Shown in pieces: positions 1 to 10,756 of a stretch of DNA of 17,607 bases. Numbering within the stretch: the stretch's first letter is position 1; every line of letters begins with the position of its first letter. Both the position numbers and the translations under genes were made by a program. Under the pieces are notes generated by a model that was given only the letters and a program-made list of their open reading frames with translations, had not been told where the DNA came from and did no database searches. The stretch comes from JAAUTS01 sp038250235 (lineage in GTDB: Bacteria; Verrucomicrobiota; Verrucomicrobiia; Methylacidiphilales; JAAUTS01): the NCBI GenBank assembly GCA_038250235.1, contig JBBSCO010000059.1:1-17607 (forward strand). The letters run 5' to 3'.

Positions 1-2003
1 GAACCTGTTCCCGTCACTGAAAGTAATCCATTGACGGAACTGAGGGTTGCCGAGCCAAGTACAACGCCCGCGTTCCCGTCGCCCGTAGAAAGATTTGTTC
101 CGCTGACCGTAAGAGTGCCTCCACCTGTCGTGGTGACAGAGCCAGCAGTAATCCGAACCCCGGATGAGTTGGCTCCTGCTCCGGCAAAGCTTGTTCCCGT
201 GATTGCGATATTTCCGCCCAAGGCACTAATGTTGCCACTGGACAAGATTACCCCGGTAGTGTCGCCCAGACCGCCAAAGCCGTTCAGGGTGATATTCCCC
301 CCATTACTTAAGATTGTACCGACGCTGATATTCACCACGCCTTCCTGGATTCCATCGAAAGTACCCACACCGACTGTCACGGCGCCTCCGCCAGTTGTAA
401 TGCCCCCAGCGCCAGACGAATTGAAAACGGCCACACCCGCGTCACGATTGGGAGCATCCGCAGCGCCATCATTGATCGTAGCGGTAAAGGCCCCAGTACC
501 CGAAAGGGTGACATTACCGACTATAATGATACTGCGGCCGGCCTGCATGGTGAGACTTAAGTTGGGGGCCAGGACAATGTTGGCTCCTACGCTTTGCGTG
601 ATGTCATTATTGGCCTGAAGAACCACATTGGCCACAGCGGCATTAATGGTGGCCACGTCGATAAAGGAGTCGGCTGCGGGTGTGTCCGCAAAGGCGTCCA
701 CATCGGCCAGCAGGGCAGGACCGGAGTTATCAATGATGATATTTTTGGGATCAAGGAGAAGCGTTCCGCGGGATCCATTGGCCGCCCCCAGATCCGCTGT
801 TCCCGTGAAAGCCAGAACTTCCTTGCCGGAAACTTCCGCAAAACCGCCATTGCCACTCTGCTCGCCACCTCTGGCACTCAAAGAACCCTGGTAAGTCGTG
901 GCACTATCCGCCCAGACCACCACTTTGCCACCGTCGCCGGATTCCGTAGCATCCGCATTAATCTTGGCCCCAGTTCCCACAAAAGTTTTTTCCGCATTGA
1001 TGACATCAGGATTGGAGCCCCGGTAATCGCCGCCGATCAGGGCTGTCCCGCCGCCTTTTTTACCGCTGACATCCACCACAGCATTGCCAATCAATCCAAC
1101 ATTTTTACCCTCAGCTATGACGGTTCCACCTTTTTCATCGGAAGTCTTCGCGCTGAGCGTTCCAGAGCTGATCACCGTGCCGCCAAGGCCGGTCAGACGA
1201 ACCTTGCCACCGCTCATGTTCACGCCCTGGGCGCGGACAATGCCTTCGTTGTTCACCGCCACGGAATACATCGATCCGGTCGCCTTCATCGTGGCCACCG
1301 CCGCCTGGATCTCACCCTTGTTGCTGATGCCTGTGCCGGAAGCACTGGAGCCGACCAAAACCGAGGTGCGCTCGTCACCCGATTGTCTCAACAAAACTTC
1401 AGAACCGGCCGCCAACCCGACTTCACCATTGGGCGAGGAAATCTTGCCGCTGTTCTCGATCTTTTGGGAGATGAGGAACACACCGCTGGTGCCGTTGATG
1501 GTGCCAAGGTTGACAATGGAAGCCTGGGAATTACCGGCGAATTTCATGTCGCCGCCCCTCATGAAGGTTTCGGTGTCGAGGTCAAGGGTGGAAGCCACAA
1601 AACCAGCCGTGTTGATCACACCGCCGGCACCGACAAAAATACCGCTTTGGTTGACGAGGAATACCTGGCCGTTGGCCTGCAGAGTTCCGTAGATCTGGGA
1701 AACGTTGTTGCCAATCACTTTGTTGAGGACGGCGGATTGGGCATTGGGCTGGACGAATTTTGTCAACTCACCGCCGGCGATGGAGAAATCCTGCCAGTTG
1801 ATGATGGCTGTTTGGGTAGCCTGGTTGATCGTGGTGGTAGTACCCGCGTTGCTGATGTCGGCCTGTCCGGCGACGACTTCGCCCCCGGTAGGATTGGCCA
1901 ACACGATGGCCGGACTCAGTTGAAAGACAAAGACGAGTACGAACATGATCCAGCGCACAGCCATGTGCAGGGTTCGTAGGTTTCCGCGTTCAGATTTCAG
2001 CAT
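1..2003 (-). CDS. Two-partner-secretion exoprotein / filamentous haemagglutinin N-terminal domain protein, partial
   Basis: I translated the minus strand from the ATG at 2003 to the window edge and found 667 codons without a stop, so the gene is 3'-truncated here. Residues 1-36 form a long signal peptide (hydrophobic run about 18-32, ending VLA) followed by NPTGG, a typical TpsA mature start. Residues 37 to about 290 match the TPS / haemagglutination-activity domain: INWQDFSI (68-75), a QPN segment (85-87), and VFLVNQSGIFVG (114-125), where the family usually has NPNGI. Gly/Asn/Thr-rich beta-helix repeats follow, with GTLLLDPKNIIID from residue 413. Such proteins are exported by Sec and then by a TpsB (Omp85-type) pore, and act as surface adhesins or secreted beta-helix proteins. 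No TpsB partner lies in the window. An internal ATG at 1964 would give a shorter, more typical signal peptide and is a real alternative start. Confidence 0.9.
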   Translation of the reverse strand, partial: MLKSERGNLRTLHMAVRWIMFVLVFVFQLSPAIVLANPTGGEVVAGQADISNAGTTTTINQATQTAIINWQDFSIAGGELTKFVQPNAQSAVLNKVIGNNVSQIYGTLQANGQVFLVNQSGIFVGAGGVINTAGFVASTLDLDTETFMRGGDMKFAGNSQASIVNLGTINGTSGVFLISQKIENSGKISSPNGEVGLAAGSEVLLRQSGDERTSVLVGSSASGTGISNKGEIQAAVATMKATGSMYSVAVNNEGIVRAQGVNMSGGKVRLTGLGGTVISSGTLSAKTSDEKGGTVIAEGKNVGLIGNAVVDVSGKKGGGTALIGGDYRGSNPDVINAEKTFVGTGAKINADATESGDGGKVVVWADSATTYQGSLSARGGEQSGNGGFAEVSGKEVLAFTGTADLGAANGSRGTLLLDPKNIIIDNSGPALLADVDAFADTPAADSFIDVATINAAVANVVLQANNDITQSVGANIVLAPNLSLTMQAGRSIIIVGNVTLSGTGAFTATINDGAADAPNRDAGVAVFNSSGAGGITTGGGAVTVGVGTFDGIQEGVVNISVGTILSNGGNITLNGFGGLGDTTGVILSSGNISALGGNIAITGTSFAGAGANSSGVRITAGSVTTTGGGTLTVSGTNLSTGDGNAGVVLGSATLSSVNGLLSVTGTG

Positions 2004-2700
2004 AATATTTTTTTCCGGACACTGCCACATAGATAGGCGATACGCTGGCCGGTAAACTTCCCAAAAAGCTTTCGGCTGACACATCCCCACGCTTCTTGAA
2101 GCAGATCCCATGCTCAATACCAGCGATTTTTCAGAAGTACGCAAGGGATTTTCTTCGAAATCTTTTCCAAGCCTGCCATTAATTTGTAACCTTCAGCCTT
2201 TAAGCTACTTAGGTACAGACTACAGGCCGTAGATTTTACAATTTTTAAGGTAGAAAAGAACCGCCTTTCAGGCCCTTTTTTCCCGGCACTTGAAAAAGCA
2301 ACCAAATCATTTACATCGCTGCGGTTTTTTTGATGATACATAAAAATTTTAAGCTTTATCGTTAAATTCCAGAAAATATATAATAAAACATCGGAAATGA
2401 CCCGTTTCTATGATTTCCGGCAATTAAAGCTGAGTTCTTTTATTGTCTTCCTTCTCCGCTTTAGGCGGAGGAGAACCGGGCCGTCCACAAATTAGATCTT
2501 GTCCGCACGCCATGGCTTGTCACTTGCGACTCATCGAACCTTCCCGCCACGATTTAATGATGCCAACTGCCAGAATCCATGACGACTACAACGCCAGGAT
2601 CCGGCTTTGGGCCCGGAATCCCCAGGTCGCCCCCCCCCCGCCCCCCGGCCCATACCCATGGCCCCGTTTTCCACCCCAGCGCTTCAAATCTTGTCAGGAA
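2004..2700. other. Gene-poor AT-rich leader and intergenic DNA
   Basis: No convincing gene lies here. The stretch next to the adhesin start is AT-rich (about 2130-2440) and should hold the promoter and 5' leader of that minus-strand gene; I could not fix a -35/-10 pair. A 75-codon minus-strand frame at 2114-2341 and the plus-strand frame starting at 2443 have no family resemblance. An inverted repeat CTCCGC-TTTAG-GCGGAG sits at 2454-2470, and a C10 run at 2630-2639 is followed by G and C6. Confidence 0.6.
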
Positions 2701-3194
2701 ATGCAGAATTTTAAAAACCGGTTGATTCAACTTTCAGCCATGGGAAGCAAGGTGTGGACGCCATCTTCGCAAAGTAGAACCAGGCCGGAGCCCGCTACCT
2801 CCTGATCCGTGGGCAGGCCATGCGCCTGCATGCTCTCACACGATACTTGATGGATTGGGATCTGTTTGTGCCTGGAAAGGATGAGGCCAACCACGCCCTG
2901 ATCAATCTGGCACTCTGAAATGACCTCCAGCTTCCCTTGGCTATGATGGGGGATCAGGGGGAAAATTTTCTTCAAACCGAGCAGCTCAGCCAAGGCATCT
3001 TGCAATTTCACCTGGCTGTTCCGGGACTCTCTTTCGTGGATGCCGAGAAAAATGCCCTTTTTCTACATGAATCAGTCGGGGGTGCTCCTATCCGCTGCCT
3101 ATCCGCCCTGGATCTTCTCAAGTCCAAGGAGGCCGCCAACCGACCGGTCGATCAACAGGACATTCTTTACCTGAAAGCCAAGCTTGGCCTTTGA
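2701..3194 (+). pseudogene. Degraded nucleotidyltransferase (MNT/AbiEii-like fold)
   Basis: The frame ending at the TGA at 3192-3194 reads like a small bacterial nucleotidyltransferase of the type with an N-terminal GG motif and a DxD. At 2796-2870 it reads YLLIRGQAMRLH, then TRYLMDWDLFVPG, equivalent to the LIGGxA and RxTxDxD elements. The C-terminal part (about 3085-3191) ends with an ALDLLKSKEAANRP segment and DQQDILYLKAKLGL, typical of the family. The frame is interrupted by TAG at 2775-2777 and TGA at 2916-2918. The likely N-terminus (ATG 2701) is in another frame, which implies a shift around 2740-2754. The first Gly of the GG pair is Arg. All this points to a dead gene. The 5' limit is approximate, and the exact subfamily cannot be decided by eye. 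Confidence 0.78.
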
Positions 3195-3305
3195 CCTGAA
3201 TCCTGGCCTCCCCACAGGTGGCCCCCTCCCCACACTTGAGATTTTTGCATCCGCAACCCTGAAATTTCTTGGCAACGCTCTTTGCTTTGCCAACCTTTCC
3301 CCGCC

Positions 3306-6556
<3,251 letters not shown>

Positions 6557-6560
<4 letters not shown>

Positions 6561-6580
6561 GAGCGACCTTGTGTCGCGAT
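6557..6580. repeat. REP-like palindromic element
   Basis: The sequence GTAGGAGCGAC, loop CTTGT, GTCGCGAT contains a GCGAC/GTCGC stem (6563-6567 with 6573-6577). Its general form, GTAGGAGCGA(N)TCGCGA, resembles the bacterial REP elements spread between genes of several phyla. The carB stop codon TAG (6558-6560) is part of it. Only one copy occurs in the window, so repetition in the genome is inferred from resemblance, not shown. Confidence 0.5.
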
Positions 6581-6615
6581 GGTCTTCATCTTCCAAACGA
6601 CCAACGTGCAATTCC

Positions 6616-7401
6616 TTAACCCTGCCGACCCTCGACCGCAGCCAGCAAAATCCCGGCAGCCAATCCCAAGCGTCGGTCCAAAAGCCCACCGGTATCAGCC
6701 GAAAAATCCATCTCTAACTTGAAAATGAAGGGATTGAACCGTTGGCGATACTCCGCCACTACGGCATCCCCTATCTTCAAACTAAAGCGCTGTGGGATAA
6801 TATTGCTCAGAAAGCGCCGGATCAAAGCCAGGGCCATGTTATCCTCCTGAATCTGGCCGATCTCACGATCCTCCCCATCCAGCACATGCCAGGCGTCACG
6901 AAGGATGGATGAAAAACCTTTGCGACGAAGCACACCGACTTTCACATTCAACACCGGATCAAAAACATCGTAGGCCGCTGAAAAATCCATGATCTGGCGC
7001 GCCTGAATGGAAAGAACTTCCCCGGACATTGTTTCATCAGCGTAGATTCTGATATCTTCCCGCAACTTGAAGGCTTTTTGGCGTGAGAAAAAGACGACCG
7101 ACCCCAACGGATCAAACACATGAAAACTGGCCCCGAGGAAGGAAAAAACCTTCCTCCGCAGAAGATAGCTGCTGTGCTGGAACCGTCCGGAACCTGTCGC
7201 GATGACAGGCACCTGCCTTTCCTGCCCGATACCTGCCGGGGCCGAGGCACTAAAATAAGCTGCGACCGTTTGCCATGCAGCATCGCCCTCCTGGCAGCAG
7301 GGCGTTTCGGAAGTCAACTGACCTTCCGCTTGAAGCTGCAAAACCTGCTCGCGGGTAAACGGGCCAAGGGTCTGTTCCTGTTGATAAAGGTAATAGTTCA
7401 T
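6616..7401 (-). CDS. GYF_2 domain plus LURP-one/scramblase-like domain protein
   Basis: 261 residues. Residues 1-50 (MNYYLYQQEQTLGPF, then REQV, the W at position 43) fit the GYF_2/DUF4339 domain, which is thought to bind proline-rich or membrane-associated partners. Residues about 78-240 form beta-rich repeats (YLLRRKVFSFLGASFHVFDP, VLRRKGFSS, WHVLDGEDREIGQIQED, FSLKIGD) typical of the LURP-one-related / tubby-like fold related to phospholipid scramblases. The C-terminal end is hydrophobic (LGLAAGILLAAVEG), but there is no signal peptide. The start at 7401 was chosen because the GYF domain begins there at once; a GTG at 7416 in frame is less likely. No Shine-Dalgarno. Function in bacteria is unknown; membrane association is my inference. 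Confidence 0.85.
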   Translation of the reverse strand: MNYYLYQQEQTLGPFTREQVLQLQAEGQLTSETPCCQEGDAAWQTVAAYFSASAPAGIGQERQVPVIATGSGRFQHSSYLLRRKVFSFLGASFHVFDPLGSVVFFSRQKAFKLREDIRIYADETMSGEVLSIQARQIMDFSAAYDVFDPVLNVKVGVLRRKGFSSILRDAWHVLDGEDREIGQIQEDNMALALIRRFLSNIIPQRFSLKIGDAVVAEYRQRFNPFIFKLEMDFSADTGGLLDRRLGLAAGILLAAVEGRQG

Positions 7402-7428
7402 AAGTTGGTTAACCACCCATAGACAGAA

Positions 7429-7566
7429 CTATCTGGAAAGAAACAGGAATATGCGTGAAGCAGAACGAGATTTGGTGGCAAGAGTGGCTTGATAACCTTC
7501 AGGAATGTCTTTTTTGCCGTCAAATTCGCCCTTGATTCTTAAAACTGAATCCGCCACGATCTTCAT
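7429..7566 (-). CDS. Possible 45-residue protein, unknown
   Basis: A short minus-strand frame starts at ATG 7566 (MKIVADSVLRIKGEFDGKK) and ends 27 bases before the GYF_2/LURP gene in the same direction, so the two could share a transcript. It is basic, has no membrane segment and matches no family I know. The start is 14 bases from the 5' end of the divergent tRNA-Leu gene and no ribosome-binding site is visible, so it may not be translated. Confidence 0.22.
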   Translation of the reverse strand: MKIVADSVLRIKGEFDGKKDIPEGYQATLATKSRSASRIFLFLSR

Positions 7567-7579
7567 TCGCAGTTTAAAA

Positions 7580-7660
7580 GCGCTCGTGGCGAAATGGCAG
7601 ACGCGCAAGCTTGAGGTGCTTGTGGGTAACACCGTGGAGGTTCGAGTCCTCTCGAGCGCA
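7580..7660 (+). tRNA. tRNA-Leu (GAG anticodon)
   Basis: The acceptor stem GCGCTCG (7580-7586) pairs with CGAGCGC (7653-7659), with discriminator A at 7660. The anticodon arm is CAAGC / TTGAGGT / GCTTG (7606-7622), with anticodon GAG at 7613-7615. A short class II variable arm and the GTTCGAGTC T-loop follow. CCA is not encoded; TTT follows. GAG reads CTC and CTT leucine codons. Confidence 0.95.
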
Positions 7661-7693
7661 TTTTCAAACGCAAAAACCTTTCCACCCTACCCT

Positions 7694-7996
7694 ATGATCA
7701 CACACGTTGTCGTTTTTTGGACCGATAAGCCCCATGCTTCCAACCGGGACGCCTTGTTGGCCGGTGCACATAAGTTGTTGGCTGATATTCCAGGCGCACT
7801 TAACTTTCGCGCAGGCTCTCCTGTCTCCAGTCCCCGGGCGGTCGTCGATGACAGTTTTGCCGTAGCCATCTCTATGGATTTCGCCACGCAGACGGATGCC
7901 GAGGTCTATCAAAACCATCCTCTTCATCAGGAATTCATCGAAACCTGCGTGAAACCTTACTCCAAACGTTTGGTAGTCTACGATTTCGGGACATAA
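7694..7996 (+). CDS. Dabb-family (stress-responsive alpha/beta-barrel) protein
   Basis: 100 residues, the normal length for a single Dabb domain (PF07876-like ferredoxin-like dimer). It begins MITHVVVFWTDKP, matching the family's M-x-x-H-V-V-x-F-x start. The middle has the IPGALNFRAGSP segment and the end has the YQNHPLHQEFIETCVKPY segment and a final RLVVYDF strand. Dabb proteins are small cytosolic dimers of mostly unknown role; some bind hydrophobic ligands. The frame stays open upstream through the tRNA, but that part is not protein. The ATG at 7694 lies 33 bases after the tRNA-Leu, so co-transcription is possible. Confidence 0.9.
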   Translation: MITHVVVFWTDKPHASNRDALLAGAHKLLADIPGALNFRAGSPVSSPRAVVDDSFAVAISMDFATQTDAEVYQNHPLHQEFIETCVKPYSKRLVVYDFGT

Positions 7997-8264
7997 ACCG
8001 GAACTATTCCGGGTTCAGCCCCCGAAACTCCGCCATTCTGCGCGAGCAGGCACACGAAAAGGCGCGGGATAAAGAGGGACTCTTTACGGGGAATGCCTTT
8101 GCGCAGACCACACTAAAACCGACTCCGATTTCCAGTGATTTTTTTCAACTCCCCGCCCCGCATTTAAGCGTCATTTCGCGTGTTTTCGATAACCATCAGC
8201 TGAATACTTACGGATAAGAGCCTGTCCCGATGGGCCGGAAGTTCAGTGTTTCGGTGTCTATCAT
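7997..8264. other. Convergent intergenic region
   Basis: It separates the convergent Dabb and mqnC genes. A perfect small hairpin, CCGGAA-CTA-TTCCGG (7998-8012), directly follows the Dabb stop but has no T-run. A plus-strand frame without start codon runs 7999-8217 and is not supported as a gene. Nothing else is recognisable. Confidence 0.5.
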
Positions 8265-9356
8265 TCAAACCAACTGATACCAGTTATCCCTCTGGCGGGC
8301 TTCGTAGCCAGCTTCAGCGATGAGCCTCCGCATTTCCTCCACTGTCATGCGAAAGTGCGCACCGGCCTGTGAAACGACATTTTCCTCCATCATCAGACTT
8401 CCAAAATCATTGGCTCCGAATTTGAGTGCCAGTTGACCGATCTGCGGCCCCTGGGTGACCCAGGAGGCCTGCACGTTGGGGAAGTTATCCAGAAAGATGC
8501 GGGCCAGGGCCTGCATTCTGAGATACTCATAGGGTCCAGCCGTTTCAGGAACTTTCAAAACCGTTCCTTCCGACTGGAAGGTCCAGCAGATAAAAGCGGT
8601 GAAGCCACGTGTCCTATCCTGCAGATCACGCAGGCGCTGCAGGTGTTCAATACGGTCATCCAGACTTTCCACATGGCCGAACATCATGGTGGCACTGGAA
8701 TTAAGTCCCTGGCCATGGGCTATCTCCATCACCCGCAACCACTGATCCGCATCACATTTGAGGGGAGAAATGCGCTCACGGATGCGGTTGACCAAAATCT
8801 CGCCGCCACCTCCAGGAATACTGCCCAGACCAGCCTCCCTGAAACGACGGATCACCTCCTCCATCGGCATGTTGAAAACTTCGGCGAAATGATTGAACTC
8901 CGGCGGAGAAAAGCCATGGACATTGATCCCGGGATACTTTCCCTTCAAATGAAGGAGCAGATCCAGGTAAAAATCAATGGTCAGCTTCGGATGGTGTCCG
9001 CCCTGCATGAGAATCTGCGTGCCACCCAGAGCCACCAGTTCATCAATCTTTTCATCAATCTGCGCATGGGTCAGAACATAGGAATCATTGTCCTTCTCGG
9101 TCCGGTAAAAATTACAGAACTTGCAATACACATTGCAGACATTGGTGTAGTTGATATTGCGGTCGATAATGTAGGTGACGATGTCGTTTCCCCGTCCGTC
9201 ATGCGCGGATGCCTGGATTTGCTTCCGCCGGGCATCCGCCAATTCGCCGAGTTCCGGCAGCGGCGCAAAATAAAGCTCTTTGGCCTCCCCAGCCGTAATG
9301 CGTTCACCGGCAAGAATTTTCCCGGCTGTTTTGTTTTCTGTGAGAGGTGCAATCAT
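8265..9356 (-). CDS. mqnC: Cyclic dehypoxanthinyl futalosine synthase (radical SAM)
   Basis: 363 residues. MqnC cyclises dehypoxanthine futalosine in the futalosine route to menaquinone. The radical SAM cluster motif CxxxCxxC is C74-NVY-C78-KF-C81 (TNVCNVYCKFCNFYR). Other family marks are GGTQILMQGGHHPKL, VHGFSPPE, the SIPGGGGEI segment, and SSATMMFGHVE near the middle. The C-terminal part has SWVTQGP and GANDFGSLMMEENVVSQAGA, as in MqnC/MqnE-type enzymes. Length and gapless motifs support MqnC rather than MqnE or CofH. ATG 9356 has a weak GGGA upstream. It is divergent from the kinase gene, and the two share a 199-base upstream region. No other mqn gene is in the window. Confidence 0.95.
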   Translation of the reverse strand: MIAPLTENKTAGKILAGERITAGEAKELYFAPLPELGELADARRKQIQASAHDGRGNDIVTYIIDRNINYTNVCNVYCKFCNFYRTEKDNDSYVLTHAQIDEKIDELVALGGTQILMQGGHHPKLTIDFYLDLLLHLKGKYPGINVHGFSPPEFNHFAEVFNMPMEEVIRRFREAGLGSIPGGGGEILVNRIRERISPLKCDADQWLRVMEIAHGQGLNSSATMMFGHVESLDDRIEHLQRLRDLQDRTRGFTAFICWTFQSEGTVLKVPETAGPYEYLRMQALARIFLDNFPNVQASWVTQGPQIGQLALKFGANDFGSLMMEENVVSQAGAHFRMTVEEMRRLIAEAGYEARQRDNWYQLV

Positions 9357-9555
9357 AAGTTCCCGGAAAAACCTTCAGGACGTAAACTATAATCCATCCT
9401 ACCGCCAACTCAAGGAGCCAGTTTTTCTTGCCGTCCCGCCCTTCAGCAGCCAAGATCGCACAAGGCTAGTTTTTGTTCCGGCTACCTCTGCCGTTTCCTT
9501 TTCGTGCCCTTTTTTCAAAGTTCCAGCAACATTTACCCAACAACACCCAGGCTCC
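9357..9555. promoter_or_regulatory. Divergent upstream region of mqnC and the kinase gene
   Basis: Promoters of both divergent genes must lie here. A TATAAT occurs on the plus strand at 9388-9393, and its complement contains TATAGT for the minus strand, but neither has a convincing -35 at normal distance. The exact promoters are therefore not assigned. Confidence 0.3.
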
Positions 9556-10554
9556 ATGGCATTACAAGTTCAAGGGGATATCATCGCCAGAAAATACGAG
9601 GTGGTCTCGCTCCTCGGAATCGGAGGCCTGGGCGAGGTTTTTCTTTGCCAGGACATCGAGACCAAGAACCACGTCGCCGTCAAGCGCCTCAAGGATGACA
9701 TCACGGTTCCGACCTCGGTAATCGAACAAACCCAGCGCGAAGCCAAGATCCTTTCCGGACTGAGACATCGCAATATCATCCGGATCCTGGATTTCGGGCT
9801 CGATAAAAAGGGCTTTTATTTCATCCTCGAATTCGTCAACGGGCCCACCCTTGCGGACATCATCGGATTGGGACCCCTGCCGATGGATATTTTCCTGGCG
9901 GTGGCCACCCAATCTCTGGAAGGTCTCGGGGCGGCCCACCGGAAGGGACTGCTCCACCTTGACATCAAGCCCGCCAACCTGATGCTGCACAACTATCCCA
10001 ATCCGGATTTCATCGTCAAAATCCTGGATTTCGGTGTGGCCAAATTACTGGAAGAAGCGGCCCGCCAGGTGGATGAGGACGAAGAAACCTTCGGGTCTAT
10101 TTTCTATATTTCACCGGAGCAACTGAACCAACAACCTTTTGATACCCGTGCCGACATCTATTCCCTGGGCTGTGTCCTTTTCCACAGTCTGACCGGCCAA
10201 ATCCCCTGGCCCACACTCCGGGATCCCCTGGATCTGGTTAATGCCCATCTCTTTATTCCTCCGACACGGGTGGAAGAACTGGTGGAAGGCGTTGATCCGG
10301 AATTGTCCGAGTGGGTTTACTGGCTGTTAGGCAAACAACCGGACGACCGGCCTGCCAGTGCCCAGGATGCGCTGCTGGTGCTGACCAAAATCATGCTTCG
10401 CCTGAACAAGGAAGCCAATCCCGACCACTTTGCGGAAGTGCTTCAACTGCTGGAGGTGGAGGACAACCTGCCAACCAAAGCCCGGACTGATCGGGTTCCC
10501 AAGCCGAGAACAAAAAATCCCCTTTTGAATTTCTTCAAAAAGAAGGAAGAGTAG
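9556..10554 (+). CDS. Soluble Ser/Thr protein kinase (PknB-type, Hanks family)
   Basis: 332 residues with a full kinase domain: Gly-rich loop LLGIGGLGEVF (19-29), VAVK lysine K43, helix C E62, catalytic loop HLDIKPAN (D136, N141), DFG (158-160), SPE (186-188), and DIYSLG (200-205). The catalytic-loop motif is HLD rather than HRD, so the activation-loop arginine pocket of RD kinases is absent. No membrane helix or PASTA domain follows; the tail ends in a basic KPRTKNPLLNFFKKKEE segment. It would act in the cytosol on unknown substrates. The start ATG at 9556 fits the kinase N-terminus, though the frame is open upstream to 9280. No Shine-Dalgarno. Confidence 0.93.
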   Translation: MALQVQGDIIARKYEVVSLLGIGGLGEVFLCQDIETKNHVAVKRLKDDITVPTSVIEQTQREAKILSGLRHRNIIRILDFGLDKKGFYFILEFVNGPTLADIIGLGPLPMDIFLAVATQSLEGLGAAHRKGLLHLDIKPANLMLHNYPNPDFIVKILDFGVAKLLEEAARQVDEDEETFGSIFYISPEQLNQQPFDTRADIYSLGCVLFHSLTGQIPWPTLRDPLDLVNAHLFIPPTRVEELVEGVDPELSEWVYWLLGKQPDDRPASAQDALLVLTKIMLRLNKEANPDHFAEVLQLLEVEDNLPTKARTDRVPKPRTKNPLLNFFKKKEE

Positions 10555-10576
10555 AAAGACCAGAACTCCCTGGAAA

Positions 10577-10651
10577 TGGCTGCCCGACTAGGACTCGAAC
10601 CTAGAACACCCAGATCCAGAATCTGGTGTGCTACCATTGCACCATCGGGCA
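10577..10651 (-). tRNA. tRNA-Gln (CTG anticodon) with encoded CCA
   Basis: Read on the minus strand: acceptor TGCCCGA / TCGGGCA, D-arm GTGC AATGGTA GCAC, anticodon arm CCAGA TTCTGGA TCTGG with anticodon CTG (10619-10617), and T-arm CTAGG TTCGAGT CCTAG. Discriminator G at 10580 is followed by encoded CCA (10579-10577). The G discriminator and weak first acceptor pair fit tRNA-Gln. Confidence 0.95.
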
Positions 10652-10756
10652 ATTGAAGAACGGAAAACGTAACAGAGCGGGCCCTTCAGGTCAACGGGAA
10701 CCGTGAAAAGTTCGTTTGGGGCCTTCCTCCTCCGTTAACGTCCAGTGTCAAAACCC

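Noticed and set aside
594..1979. 461-codon plus-strand open frame
   Set aside because: It is antisense to the clearly recognisable TpsA-like gene; its protein has no family character and its length follows from the GC-rich repeat coding on the other strand.
2004..2110. Riboswitch (c-di-GMP type) in the adhesin leader
   Set aside because: I looked for the conserved GEMM-type core on the minus strand and did not find it.
2114..2341. 75-codon minus-strand frame upstream of the adhesin
   Set aside because: AT-rich leader, no domain or Shine-Dalgarno; could be a leader peptide but not supported.
2443..2805. 120-codon plus-strand frame with a proline run
   Set aside because: The proline run comes from the C-tract, and the end overlaps the nucleotidyltransferase pseudogene in another frame. 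Only its last part (from 2701) may be the pseudogene's N-terminus.
7999..8217. 73-codon open plus-strand frame after the Dabb gene
   Set aside because: No ATG, GTG or TTG start, no homology; probably chance.
8433..9392. 319-codon plus-strand frame
   Set aside because: Antisense to mqnC, whose radical SAM motifs fix the real strand.
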